DNA of 64,000 nucleotides from Pocillopora verrucosa (lineage: Eukaryota; Cnidaria; Anthozoa; Scleractinia; Pocilloporidae). Numbering within the stretch: position 1 is the first letter of the stretch; every line of letters begins with the position of its first letter. Both the position numbers and the translations under genes were made by a program. The stretch covers positions 18,223,947 to 18,287,946 of the forward strand of contig NC_089316.1 of assembly GCF_036669915.1 (NCBI RefSeq). Direction: 5' to 3'. The notes below the pieces were generated by a model. That model did not search any database, was not told the origin of the DNA, and saw nothing but the letters and a program-made list of their open reading frames with translations. Shown here one piece after another: positions 1 through 11,200 of this stretch.

Positions 1-353
1 ATCAGTGTTGATTTTTGGAATTTAAAGGCAATTTCTTGTGAAATTTGTTAAGAAACATGTTTTCCTTGTATTTAGGAACATTGCTAAGTCCTCATCTTTA
101 TCTCAATTTCAGCTTATTATCTCTGAGAAATGCAGGTTACCTGCAATTTCTTTTTGGATTGCATTAACCCATGTTAAGACTGGGCCTGCTTTTCTTGTCT
201 GGTCTTAATATACTTCATCATGATCTTAGTTACATGTCTTCACACTTTGCTTCCTTTTGTCCAGTGTCATTTGAAGGTACTTCATTTTTATTCTTCAAAC
301 TGTTTTTTCATTTTCTTTTAATTATTTTTTGATGCAATATTTGTATTCATCAC

Positions 354-3168
354 CTGGTAGTGTGGATGACAGCTCGCCATCAGACTGCAAATCTGGGACA
401 TTTCCTTGGAATGTCACCTGTGGTAAAAATAAAGAAGGCCATTAACTGACCCAGAAGTAACAAGTCTGATTTCCTCACCATTAGCAACTTCAAAATTAAT
501 GCTTAACCCTATGAATAAAACTAGCTCATACCCCAAACTGTTAACCCGGGCATACAAAATGGATTGTCAAAAAGAGTAATGACCTAATTGAAAACATTAC
601 ACTGGGTTGAAAAGGGTAGAATTACATATGCTTAATTGGATTGATTGATTGATTGATTGATTAATTCTGCAGCATTTGAGACATAAGCTCTTAAAAATAA
701 ATGAAAAAATAAATCTTCTAACAGGTGACAGAGATAATTTTGAAACAATTTTATAAAAAAAGAATCATCAGTAGTTTTATCCATTACAAGTAGTATACAC
801 CAGCAGTTGTGGATACAAGCAGTAAATTGCTAGGCACAAAAGACTGAAGTGGTGATTCTAATTGCTTGGTTTACTTTTTCAATGATACACTTCCTTCTTT
901 TCTGTGTTGATCACTTGTGCCATGTTGCTTCATATCAGCATACACCTATAGGCAGATAATTTACTGTAAATTGGCCAATCCAAGCATGCACTTTACTTAT
1001 GTTGCATGGATAATTTTACTGAATGTAATTATTTTTTCCTAACCTTTGATCCCAGAAGTGAATCAATTTCTGCCTCATCCTCGATAAAAAGGATAAAAAC
1101 AACATGTTAACAGAATCAAGACAAGGTTTGATACTTAAATTCCACAGTTTAAGGTATTTAACAGGGTGGCTGTTTGAACATTTTACCATAGTGACTTTTA
1201 AATCTTGCGCAAGTAAATTGGTGGATATGCAAACAATGAGTGATTTTGTGTGCTAAGAACTGCCAGGTTTTAGCACATCAGTTGTCATATTTTTGCTTAG
1301 AGTTAGAAATCATGATTGAAAGGGTATTTTGAAATTTAAATTCAAACATTTACCTTCTTAAAATAACACAAGTATATCTTAGACTTGAATTCCAGGTTTC
1401 TAGTACTGTTATAATTTGTTTTATGTAATATTATTGTTTACTTACTCTCTCGTAAATGTGCAAGACCTCTGTTCTCTCCAAAAGGTCTCCATGTCTTACC
1501 ACTTCCCTACCTCTTTGGATAGTAAAATAAAGTGGTAGACATTCATTCATCATATATATACCTGGAAGAAAGCACCCTTATTGAACTGGCGCTTTTCCTT
1601 GCCATTTGAGTGGCATAGGACAATTGTCACCTTCTCTCCTTCTAGACTGGGCTGGGTAACCCTGCCTTGTCGGGCCTTCCTTATTTTCTTGCTTGATTTT
1701 TTAATCTGACATAATAAATACGTGACAACTCAATATTTCGCTGAAAATGTAAAAGGTATTGAAATTTCTGCTGCTTAGTAGTTTATTGGTAATAAGTATT
1801 ATTTATGCTCCTAGAGTCTTGAAGGAAGTCATCTAACAAAGATCCTTATTTCATTGCTGGACTTTCTTGATATCATTGATATGGGCATTATCTTTGCAAT
1901 ATAATTTTTTGGGAAATGATATTAACCAATTTCTTCTTGTCATTCTCGATTGCCTTTTGCAATGAAATCTCCTGCTCCCTCTTTAACGAGCGTTCCTGTT
2001 CTAACCTCTCCCTGTTGGAAACAATAAATAGCCTGCTGTTACCATAAATTTGTTGGTAAATTGATAAGCCTCCCTTTCTATGTCAAATACTCATAATTTA
2101 GTTTGTGTCACAGCTGATACCCTGGTGTTAGTACTGCCCTCTTTTGATTTTCTTGTAAGTTCGTGCTTAATGGCAGGAGGCTGGTAAATATAGAAAGATC
2201 ATGAATAACATCCTTGCAATTTTGATCGATTTTAACCGCCCTCCTCCTCCCTAATAATTAAATTTTGCGTGAGACGAATCAATCTTTTCAACTTGTGTAT
2301 CTCATCAGCATTCACCTTGATTTGGTGCTACAAATGTACATCTGCCTGGATAATCAAAACATGTGCATATTATACAGATATACCTGGGTTTTTAGAATAG
2401 GAAGTTGTAAACAAGACATTATTTAACATGATTACAGCTTAGTATCTGATTCTATATATGTTTATGGAAATTTTCAGTACGATCATAAGGTTGCTAATGA
2501 GTAACAAGTTGGAAATATTTCTAGCTTTATCGTATCAAATATAAAAGACCTCTTACCATTCCCTGGTGAATGCATCCACAGCATCTGCTGCCCTTTTCAT
2601 AGCATCCACCACATCTTCTTCGCTTGCTAATTGTAGGTTGTCTCCTAGTCATAAGGGTCAAAAGTGAAAGAATTCTGTTTTCAGCCATCTTAAAGTCAAA
2701 TCTGATCAATATTAACCTGTGATATTTACTCTTAGAAAGCAGCCAAAAATATGAAGTAAAGCAACATACCAAATTTACACCAAGATTCTTTGTACTGGGT
2801 TAAGCTGTGGTGTGAAGGTAATAATACTAGTGCCTGATAATGGCATGGGAAATTATAGCTGTCCAGTAAACAGGTAATGAAAATACTCAGACTTATTAGG
2901 TAGAAGTTATTATCTTGATGCAACACCAAATTCTCATAACTAATTTTCATGGAAATGTGTAGCAGCTGGAGAGGAGACTTAACAATCATATTTTGGGAGT
3001 TAAATTAATTTTACAATTATTATACAAAATTCCCTTAGTTAACATATACTGACTTGTGAAACAAATTCTTAAAACACTCACCGCAAAAACGCTCTATGAG
3101 TATAGGCCGAGAAGTTGTGGGTGCCATTAGCAGCAAATCCGACCCTGTGCTTCCAAATTTTCTTTTCA
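354..3168 (-). CDS. Unrecognised split gene, partial (3' end off the left edge)
   Basis: Six - strand exons fit together: 3082-3168, 2557-2644, 1927-2011, 1562-1705, 1044-1079 and 354-417. Each has an AG acceptor and a GT donor, and reading phases match through the first five (1, 1, 2, 0, 0). The joined reading contains SEEDVVDAMKRAADAVDAFT, then a charged, probably coiled-coil stretch with LKREQEISLQKAIENDKKK, then a basic stretch (KKSSKKIRKARQGR) followed by VTIVLCHSNGKEKRQFNKG, which has the look of a small beta-rich, ubiquitin-like start. A Met at 3125-3127 could be the start, but the exon reads open upstream of it. The last two exons (DEAEIDSLLGSK and VTFQGNVPDLQSDG) are the least sure, and exons may be missing between 1044 and 1562. 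I do not recognise the family; a UBX/FAF-like or ubiquitin-ligase-associated protein is only a guess. RNA-seq would settle the model. Confidence 0.5.
641..664. repeat. (TTGA)n microsatellite
   Basis: Short perfect tetranucleotide run ggattgattgattgattg inside a presumed intron. Confidence 0.8.
2861..3005. repeat. Partial copy of the ~200-bp TTTAACTCCCA-type MITE
   Basis: The right half is recognisable: tactcagacttattaggtag, then gaaatgtgtagcagctggag, ending tttgggagttaaa. The left half is missing or too diverged. It sits in the intron between the first two exons of the left-end gene. Confidence 0.6.
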
Positions 3169-3406
3169 CTGTCGTAACAAACGCACATAAAATGGTAAGA
3201 AGAGTTTGAGAACATCGATAATTATGGTCATTATTGCATCTATTATTGGAGTATGAAGGTTGTCATGGGGTACCAAACATATCATAATGAAACATAACAG
3301 AGACAATGAAACAACAGGAAATACTGGTTGGCTCATTTCTGCAGAAAGTGAAACAATTTGAAGATTTAGATATATGAAAATTCACATATTTGCACTGCGG
3401 TGGAAA

Positions 3407-3509
3407 GATGAAATTAGAAGATCCTCGCAGCTAAGAACACTACTCAGGTCCTACTTACAACTACTAGTTTCAGTAGTGTTCTTAGCTGCGAGGATCTTCT
3501 AATTTCATC
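3407..3509. repeat. Palindromic MITE, family 'cctcgcag', copy 1
   Basis: Near-perfect 38-bp inverted arms (3407-3444 and 3472-3509, core gatcctcgcagctaagaaca) flank a 27-bp loop. The core is shared with the element at 57496-57707. Confidence 0.85.
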
Positions 3510-4009
3510 GTGAAACAATTTATTTGAAATACATCCTGCAAGGGAACAGGAGATCAACCCTATCAAAGTCCTTTAATAATGAAGAAACATACCTATGTAC
3601 ACACTCTTCAAATTTCACAATATCATAATAAAATGGAAATATTCTACTAAAATATTAATGTTTAGCTGGTTAAATTTAGGAAAGTTTTTAAACTTTGACC
3701 TTTTGTTGTCTTTTATCTCCAAAAAAACTAAAATATGGACAGTTATTCAATACCTTCTCTCCCAGATTTTGAGTTTGCTTTTGTTATCCAAAAGTATATG
3801 TTTCCATTACTTCTGCGTAGAATATTCAGAATCCTGATGATTTGATAAAGGGAGAAACATCTTTGATTAATAATTTAATCACTATATAATGTGAAATACA
3901 GCATGTGTGCATTGCACAATGGATATGGAAAAATCTTGAATACCTCTGTGATGTTTATTGAATGATCTTTGTGCTTTGAATTTTAACAAAATGTATGATT
4001 GTGAACATA

Positions 4010-4150
4010 GAAACCAGCCAGTTGGGGCCAGTTTCATTCTTAAAAAATTGTCATGTGGGTATACATTGCACTAGGTCGCCATGACCACCATGTCACCCTC
4101 GCCTTGATAGGACTGCCTCCATGATCACAGTACCTCCCGTGTCAGGTAAG
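4010..4150 (-). ncRNA. U1-like snRNA gene, 3' portion (split gene)
   Basis: Read on the - strand from 4150, the sequence starts CTTACCTGACACGGG, the 5'-splice-site-pairing end of U1. It continues into a stem-loop with the human U1 SL1 geometry: ACTG, loop TGATCATGGAGG, CAGT. Then comes AAGGCGAGG, which aligns with human AGGGCGAGG. Further on are an Sm-like site AATTTTTT (about 4040-4050) and a terminal 10-bp stem with a 6-nt loop (4010-4035), as expected for SL4. The middle (SL2/SL3) is diverged, and the usual ATTGCAC U1A loop is not seen on this strand. With the 5' 18 nt at 12145-12162 the RNA would be about 144 nt, against 164 in human. The gene is split by about 8 kb of LINE units, so this copy is probably dead. 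I am confident of the 5' third and less so of the rest. Confidence 0.75.
4136..4150 (-). repeat. U1 target-site copy 1 (CTTACCTGACACGGG)
   Basis: Left boundary of the LINE row. The same 15-mer recurs at 5500-5514, 7715-7729 and 12145-12159 with at most one change per copy, so it acts as a target-site duplication between successive insertions. Confidence 0.85.
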
Positions 4151-5499
4151 TTTTTTTTTGTATTTAAGGTGAACGGCCAGGCTCCCGTGAGGGCGGTGCA
4201 ATGCCTGCCGATCTACAAACCTAATCCAACCCATGGCTGAAAGTGCAATGCCTTAGGGCTGGGTCCACCATAAACCGAGGGCCACCAGACACCAACTTCG
4301 TTGGGGAATCGAACCCCACCTCGCAAACATTGAACACACTCTCACCAAAAATTGAACACGCCCACTCCAAACACGAACAAAACGGATACAGAAAAACTAT
4401 CATATACAATATTTATTAAACTACATTTCGGGACCTTAGAAACTATTGTTACATTAGTGCAAACATTAACTATAATTTCTTTCTACATTTCGGGACCCCC
4501 ACAACAGAAGGGGGGGTAGTCATTTGAGCAACTCTGCGGCAAGCACCCCAGCCGTAGGGACCACAGAACGAGAGCTGTTTCGAGAAACATTTACAATACC
4601 ATCACCAACCGCAGAGGAGGATGGAGCCTTCATTACATTATTTACAATGGCACCTGTAGAGGGGGACGAAGCCTTGTTTACATTATTTCCATTATTAAAA
4701 CCAGAGCTATTACTTTTAAGAGCGATATTCTGATGCCCTAAAGCACACGCAGGCAGCTTCCGGCACTGCGGCCCAGAATGGTCTGTAAACTCTGCCCCCG
4801 CCGATAGGAAGGGTCGTCCTTAACCTGGAGAAGAAACTGGGCATACTATTCCTCCGACTCCCTATCATTAGTATCCACATGGGAAACGCAGACAAGATTC
4901 GCATGCACTACCGAAGACGCCCCATTCTCATAAGTTATACTGACCTCATCCGGATCATCTGCTGTTGACCATCCAACATTAACGAACCAACACGCACAAA
5001 ATCCTCTTTATCCGCGGCATCCTTAAAGGTAACACGAATCAAGCCCCTGGGGCAAAACTGAATGGCAGAGAGCCCATCAAAATCAATGCACTCCCTAAGG
5101 AGCGTAATCACACGAGCCTTTTCATAACTTGCCACCATCTCCGACGCATGAATTACACACGTCTTAACGCACTCCACAACCATGGCGAAAAAACAACAAA
5201 AAAGCCCAAAAATGGATGAGTGACCAAACAAAAACCGGCAAAAACCCGTAAGATGACAAAACGCCAAACTCAACAGGCAAAAAACCAAGAAAAAAGCAAA
5301 TCCAATCAAAGATTGGAAAACAACCAAAGACTGGCTTACCCCAGGTTACGGCGAGAAGCCCAGCATAAGTCCCTGGGAGGGTCACCAGAAAAACAGCCAA
5401 AAAACCAGGACGCAATTATACTCACAATAATCCTGCTTCTTTATCCAAACACGCTTGTGAACCCGCAATTCCACGTACGATACAAAGACGAAGGTTTAA
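4151..5499 (-). mobile_element. LINE-derived unit A (ORF1-only, internally deleted)
   Basis: A 1.35-kb unit bounded by U1 target copies. Its 3' end (4151-4400) matches the 3' ends of units B and C, with a short A-rich tail directly against the target copy. Its 5' end (ttaaaccttcgtctttgtat on -) matches unit B. It contains the start and end of a B-type ORF1 with the middle deleted and has no ORF2. This is a non-autonomous derivative that would need a partner's reverse transcriptase. Confidence 0.8.
4470..5183 (-). pseudogene. Deleted ORF1 of unit A
   Basis: From the Met at 5183 the reading matches the ORF1 N-terminus of unit B closely (MV-ECVKTCVIHASEMVASY...AIQFCPRGLIRVTFK) until about 4960. 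The unit-B-like C-terminal sequence resumes further down, near 4470-4560. The zinc knuckles and acidic region are gone. It is a clear decayed sibling of the ORF at 5819-7402. Confidence 0.75.
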
Positions 5500-5514
5500 C
5501 CCGCGTCAGGTAAG
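5500..5514 (-). repeat. U1 target-site copy 2 (CTTACCTGACGCGGG)
   Basis: Junction between units A and B: the 3' A-rich end of unit B lies on one side and the 5' end of unit A on the other. Confidence 0.85.
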
Positions 5515-5664
5515 TTTTTTATGTTTAAGGCGAACGGCCAGGCTCCCGTGAGGGCGGTGCAATGCCTGCCGAACTAACCGTCTAATCCAACCCAAGGCGG
5601 GGAGTGCAAGGCCTTAAGGTTGGGTTCACCATTAAACAAGAGGGTCACCAGACACCAACTTCGT

Positions 5665-5681
5665 TGGGGAATCGAACCCCA
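5665..5681 (-). other. Perfect T-arm-like hairpin in LINE 3' UTR (unit B)
   Basis: On - the sequence is TGGGG-TTCGATT-CCCCA: a 5-bp stem with a 7-nt loop, as in a tRNA T-arm or pol III box B. Identical copies lie at 4302-4318 (unit A) and 7878-7894 (unit C). Confidence 0.8.
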
Positions 5682-5818
5682 CCTCGCAAACATTGAACAC
5701 ACTCACACCAAAAATTGAACACACCCGCTCCAAACAACAAACGAACAAAACGGATACAAAAACACAGAAAAAAAACTATCATTTACATTATTATTTACAT
5801 TATCTATTGACGTTTGTA

Positions 5819-7402
5819 TTATAACTTTTTCCTACATTTCGGGACTCCCACAGTAGAAGTGGGGGCAGCACGCTTCAGCAACTCCGCAACAAGAACTGCA
5901 GCAGTAGGGACCACAGAACGAGACTTAGTTACGCTATCATTTACAATATTAATTACACTATTATCTACATTGGTACTGGCATTATTACTAACCGGAGCCT
6001 TCTTAACCCACAAAGCCTTGGTGGGAAGCCTCCGAGATTGCGGACCAGAGAGGTCCTCAAATTCCACACACAAAACATTATCATGCATCGTAGGACCAAT
6101 CTTGTCAACAAGAGAGCCCCTAAAACCAATCCAAAAGGAAGGGTCCTCCATTACCTTAAGAATATACTGCGCAAACTCCACCTCAGACTGTTCACCACTC
6201 GTATCCACTTTAGTGATACGAAGAAGATTTGGATGCACCCTGAGACGCGCCCCATTCACCAAAACTATCAAAACCTCCAAAAAACTGGAAGGGAAAACCT
6301 CACTCACCCTCATATCCCTGTAAGACAGAACAAAGGCCTCATCCTTAGAACAGTGACATAACTCATCCAGATACCACTCCGAAACCTTCCTACGATCATC
6401 CAAGGTAGCGGAAACACTTGCAGCAACACACGAGGGGGAAGGAGTCCCCCAACCCCAACCGGAGGACCTCACAGGAGAACCGGAGGAGCCAACAGAAACC
6501 GCGGGGGCCTGCACCTCCTTAGTCACAACAGGAACCGAGGGGGCAGGCCCCACTGCAACAGGGGCACTAACTGAACTAGGGACAGGAACCCCCACAGGGG
6601 TACTAACAGGAACTTCATCTTCCACATCCGCATCCTCATCATCCGCGTCCTCATCCGCAACCTCATTTTCCACAACCGCATCTTCAAACACACCATCCAC
6701 ACCCTTATCCAAATCGGCAGAACTATCAGAGATAACAGGCACAACAGCCCCAGAGGGGTCAGGGACCACCTCAGGGACAGCCGCCTCCATTGGTACAGCA
6801 GACTGACCCCACGGCCGGACGCACGCATGTGCCTTGTGGTCTGGGGAGCCACACCTCCTACACTTTCCATTAAACTGACAATCCGCCGCCTTATGACCAC
6901 TAGCTTTACAAATCTGACAGAACGGAGGGATACCTTTATACCAAACCCGCACAGGGTAGTCGTCAATACGGAACTCCGCAGGAACTGGATCCGACAATAC
7001 CATCGTGAGAATACGTGACCCAGTGAGAAGGCCTGGAATTCCCGAAAAACTCTGATGTTTAATACTAATAACATCACCGTATTTACCCAGCTCATCACGA
7101 ATCAGAGCATCATCACCCTCGGCAGGAAAATAATGCACGTAAACCAAAGAATGCGGCATATCTGAAGAGGTCACGCTAAGATCGTGCCCATCCAACGTTA
7201 ACGAGCCAACACGCACAAATTCCTCTTTGTCCGAGGCATTCTTGAAGGTAACACGTATCAAACCCCTGGGGCAAAACTGAATGGCAGAAAGCCCTTCAAA
7301 ATCAATGCACTCCCTAAGGAGCGTAACCACACGAGCCTTATCATAACTTGCCACCATCTCCGACGCATGAATTACACATGTTTTAACGCACTCCAAAACC
7401 AT
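5819..7402 (-). CDS. LINE ORF1: Tx1-like CCHC zinc-knuckle nucleic-acid-binding protein
   Basis: The reading is open for 565 codons, but the likely start is the internal Met at 7402 (MVLECVKTCVIHASEM, about 527 aa), because the upstream part is leucine/phenylalanine-rich and the start matches the Met of unit A. The N-terminal half has an RRM-like look (GLIRVTFKNASDKEEFVRVG, then SLVYVHYFPAEGDDALIRDE). Two CX2CX4HX4C knuckles follow: CQICKASGHKAADC and CRRCGSPDHKAHAC. After them come an acidic stretch (DEDADDEDADVEDE), a proline/valine-rich linker and a basic C-terminus. This order is typical of ORF1 proteins of Tx1/L1-group LINEs, which coat the element RNA. No ORF2 follows in the same unit. 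Confidence 0.85.
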   Translation of the reverse strand: MVLECVKTCVIHASEMVASYDKARVVTLLRECIDFEGLSAIQFCPRGLIRVTFKNASDKEEFVRVGSLTLDGHDLSVTSSDMPHSLVYVHYFPAEGDDALIRDELGKYGDVISIKHQSFSGIPGLLTGSRILTMVLSDPVPAEFRIDDYPVRVWYKGIPPFCQICKASGHKAADCQFNGKCRRCGSPDHKAHACVRPWGQSAVPMEAAVPEVVPDPSGAVVPVISDSSADLDKGVDGVFEDAVVENEVADEDADDEDADVEDEVPVSTPVGVPVPSSVSAPVAVGPAPSVPVVTKEVQAPAVSVGSSGSPVRSSGWGWGTPSPSCVAASVSATLDDRRKVSEWYLDELCHCSKDEAFVLSYRDMRVSEVFPSSFLEVLIVLVNGARLRVHPNLLRITKVDTSGEQSEVEFAQYILKVMEDPSFWIGFRGSLVDKIGPTMHDNVLCVEFEDLSGPQSRRLPTKALWVKKAPVSNNASTNVDNSVINIVNDSVTKSRSVVPTAAVLVAELLKRAAPTSTVGVPKCRKKL

Positions 7403-7714
7403 GGCAAAAGAACAACAAAAACCCAAAAATGGATGGGTGACCAAAAACCGGCAAAAACCTGTGAGCTGACAAAACGCCAAACTCAACACGCCAAAAAAGC
7501 CAAGAAGAAAAGCCAATCCAATCTAAGATTGGAAAACAAACAAAGACTGGCTTACCCCAGGTTACAGCGAGAAGCCGAGCATAAGTCCCTGGGAGGGTCA
7601 CCAGAAAAGCAGCCAAAAAACCAGGACGCAATTATACTCACAATAATCCTGCTTCTTTATCCAACACGCTTGTGAACCTGCAAATCCACGTACGATACTA
7701 AGACGAAGGTTTAA

Positions 7715-7729
7715 CCCGCGTTAGGTAAG
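7715..7729 (-). repeat. U1 target-site copy 3 (CTTACCTAACGCGGG)
   Basis: Junction between units B and C. One base differs from the copies at 5500 and 12145. Confidence 0.85.
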
Positions 7730-7989
7730 TTTTTTATATTTAAGGTGAACGGCCAGGCTCCCGTGAGGGCGGTGCAATGCCTGCCGATCTACAGACCTAA
7801 TCCAACCCATGGCTGAAAGTGCAATGCCTTAGGGTTGGGTCCACCAAAAACCGAGGGCCACCAGACACCAACTTCGTTGGGGAATCGAACCCCACCTCGC
7901 CAAAATTAACACACACACTCCAAAAATTGAACACACTCCCTCACGAACCACAGAGACACAAAACAAACACACACTACCAACACAAAGAC

Positions 7990-8275
7990 CCCCGCACAGT
8001 ACACCAGTGAAGGAGACCCATCGCAGGGGGTCACACCACCGGGTACAACACAGACCGCCCAGATTAGGGCCATGCATTACAAAAACCTCCGTGCAGTACA
8101 TCAATGAAGGAGACCCAGCACGAGAGGGCACAGAACAAGAACAGAAAGAACACGATGCCCAGATTAGGGCCATGCAGCACAAAACCTCCGTGCAGTACAC
8201 CAATCAAGGAGACCCAGCACAGGAGGACACAGCACAGAACAAACAAAATGCCCAGATTAGGGCCGTGCAATCAGA
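7990..8275. repeat. ~97-bp minisatellite, three copies
   Basis: Three imperfect tandem units each contain the motifs cagtacaccaatgaaggaga and gcccagattagggccatgca. They lie near 7996-8095, 8096-8192 and 8193-8270, between the end of ORF2 and the 3' UTR of unit C. Confidence 0.75.
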
Positions 8276-11200
8276 GCTGAAGCCGAAGAGAACGTGTCGA
8301 CAAAGAAGAGCAGGACACATGAAGGAAAAACTGAACAACAGTGACTGAAGCCAGGAGAGAACACTCTGGGCAAGGGGACAGTAAAAGAACAGATGCTCCA
8401 ACGACTCAACAGGAGACCAACAAAAACAAGAGGGGGGAACTGACAACCCAAAGGAAACAAGACGCTGTGCGGTGTATAAGACGCCGTGCGCAATCTTCCA
8501 ACATAGATCGTGGATGGCCAATCAAGCGAACCGTACATCGGGGAAAACTTAGCGACGCAGTGCGGTGGAACCATGTTCTCGGAAAGAAGGTACAAATAGC
8601 AGCTTTTTGTGGACATATCAGCCACCGGGCAGCAGAAGTGAGGGCAGGATGACCCAAAAACGAGAGAGTTACAGGCCGTGGCATGAGAACCATTGAGGCC
8701 TCGCCAGGCCAAAAGAAGAGAGGAATAGAAAGGTGGCAAAACCCTGGGATCGAAACAAAACGGCCTGGAAAAGACAACAGAGGGCAAAACACCAAAGGAC
8801 GACACAAACCAGAATGACATGAGTGAGGACCAACCAGCGGAAGAGGAGGCAAACCTCCGCACCCACTAGCCGAGAAGGGCCCACACCTTGTACTGCACAC
8901 TAACAACAGAGAAACCACCAAAAAGAGAGGACTGAATGACGACAGAATGAGAGACGAGCTCCCGCTTGCCGGACCAGAAGAAAGAGAAAGCTAAGGAAGC
9001 GAGCTCCTTTGCTACCCAGGCGGGCATGTGGACCAAAGAGGCCACATACCACACCCGAGAGAGGGCAAGAGCGTTAATCACCAGGGCTTTGCCACGAAAA
9101 GACAAAGAACGAGAACGCCACGATTTAAGAACATGGTCCACCGCATCAATACGGGGACGCCAGTTGTCAACATCCAAATCCCCAACACCAATGAACACAC
9201 CCAAAACCTTGATTTTCGAAGAAGACCACTCGAGTGCGACTGGAGGGTCAGAACGACCACACCAGCCCCCCAGCCAAAGACCCTTGGATTTAGCCTGATT
9301 AAGCTTGGACCCAGAGGCTCTTTCAAAAAGAGCATAGGTCTCAAAAACCGCTTTGATGGCGTCGTCCGAGGAAACAATGAGGGACGTATCATCTGCATAT
9401 TGCGAAATGGGTGAGAGAGGGGGAAAGCCGGGAATGAGCAGACCAGAAATGCGGGTATTGCAGCGGATGTTGGCCGCAAGAACCTCAGATACAAGGACAT
9501 ACGAAGGGGGGACAAGGGACAACCCTGTCTCACCCCCCGCGATAGATTGAAAAAAGCTGAGACGTAGCCATTGACATTCACACAGGATTGCACCCGATGG
9601 TAAAACAGATCCACCCAGGTGACAAAAGAAGGGCCAAAGCCCATTGCCACAAGGGTGGATCGCATGAAACCCCAGTCAACACGGAGAGAGAATGGCCACT
9701 GGGGTCTTCGAAGAAGACGCAAAAGAGACCACGTCCCGTAGAAGGGCCACATTCTCCCCGATAAACCGGCCAGGGACCCCGCAAGTCTGATCCTCAGCCA
9801 CCAGAAAATGAATGACTTTTAGCAGCCGGCCCGCGATGGCCCGGGATGCGAGCTTGTAATCCACATTCAAGAGGGTGATCGGCCGCCAATTGCGAGGATC
9901 CAACCGATCACCCTTCTTGAAAGACAGGGAAATAACACCTCTGCGCTGAGAGAGAGAGAGAGAGAACCAGAGTCAAAGCAAGAATTAAGAACAGAGACAA
10001 GGTCAGCGCCCACGACCGGCCAGAACTTAAGATAAAACTCCATGGGAAGGCCATCAAGACCAGAGGCCTTACGTCTGGCCATCCCACGGAGAGCAGACAA
10101 GACTTCAACGACAGTGAGGTGACCCTCACACAAAGAGGACTGACCGCCAGAGAGAGAAGATGACAAATTCTCTAGGAGGTCAGCCTGAACATGAGGATCA
10201 ACCGAAGATGCAGAAAAAAGATCGGAATAAAAGGAAGACAAAGAGGAACAGAGGTCAGAAGGGGATGAAACAATAGAGCCATCCCCATCTCTCAGCGCAG
10301 AGATCCATCTGTCAGAACCATGTTTCCGCTCAAGACGCAAGAAATATGCTGAGGACGACTCACCCTCCTCCACCCACTTGGCTCGAGAGCGAACCTGGGC
10401 CCCCCTGGCAGCCTGGAAGTCCATGGCGGCCAACTCAGCCAGGGCCGAGTGGTAAGGGCCAAGGCACGAGGAGGAGCCCAGGTCAACCTTAGACTTGAGG
10501 TGGTCGATTAGACGGACCAGAAGGTCACGGAGACCCGACCGGGCACTGGACTTACGACAGCAAAAGCGGATCGTAAGACCCTTCACGAGACTCTTCCCCG
10601 CATCCCACCACTTCACAAGGGAGGGAAAACGGGAGATGGAGCGACGCCATGAAGACCAAGCATCCGAAATCAGGGCAACATACTCGGGGTCATCTAGAAC
10701 AGAAGTGTTGAGTTTCCAAAAGCCCGGACCAGGGGGAACAACATCGGGGATCGAGAGCGAAAGACACACACCACAATGGTCCGAAAAAGGACAAGGGACA
10801 ATATTACACAAAGAAACCGAAGACACCCACGAAAACGGCACACCAAAAAGATCAATACGGGACGCCAGACTGCCATCCCACCTGGTCCAGGTAAAACCGG
10901 AAGAGGAAGGGTGGAGATACCTCCAGATATCGATGACACAACAGTCTTCGAAAAGATATTTAAGCGAGGAAGAACTGTCACGCGGGGAGACGGACAGGCC
11001 ACCCCCCGCACGATCCAGGGAACGGTTAAAAACTTCGTTGAAATCCCCACAAAGAACCGTAGGGATCGAGGGATCAATCTTGGAATGAAGATCAACAAAG
11101 AACCGGTCACGCGCAGGGTTGCGGTTGGGGGCATACACACAACAGACACGAAAGGACTTGCCAAAGAAAGAAAATTCAACCTGTAAATAACGACCTAAGA

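Larger units (their letters stand above)
5515..7714 (-). mobile_element. LINE-derived unit B (intact ORF1, no ORF2)
   Basis: A 2.2-kb unit with a 5' leader (7403-7714), one long ORF1, then a 3' UTR of about 300 bp shared with units A and C, and a short A-rich end. No endonuclease or RT sequence is present. The overall plan resembles mammalian HAL1 half-LINEs, which keep ORF1 and the 3' end but lack ORF2. The open ORF1 suggests a relatively young insertion. Confidence 0.85.

Noticed and set aside
4050..4075. CATTGCAC motif on + near the U1 3' part, resembling the U1A-binding loop
   Set aside because: It is on the strand opposite to the U1 gene, so it cannot be the U1 SL2 loop; taken as chance.
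5814..6361. + strand ORFs opposite ORF1
   Set aside because: Antisense shadows of the LINE ORF1; no domain on that strand.
10495..11186. Long + strand ORFs opposite ORF2
   Set aside because: Shadow of the endonuclease-RT coding sequence, which has clear catalytic motifs on the - strand.
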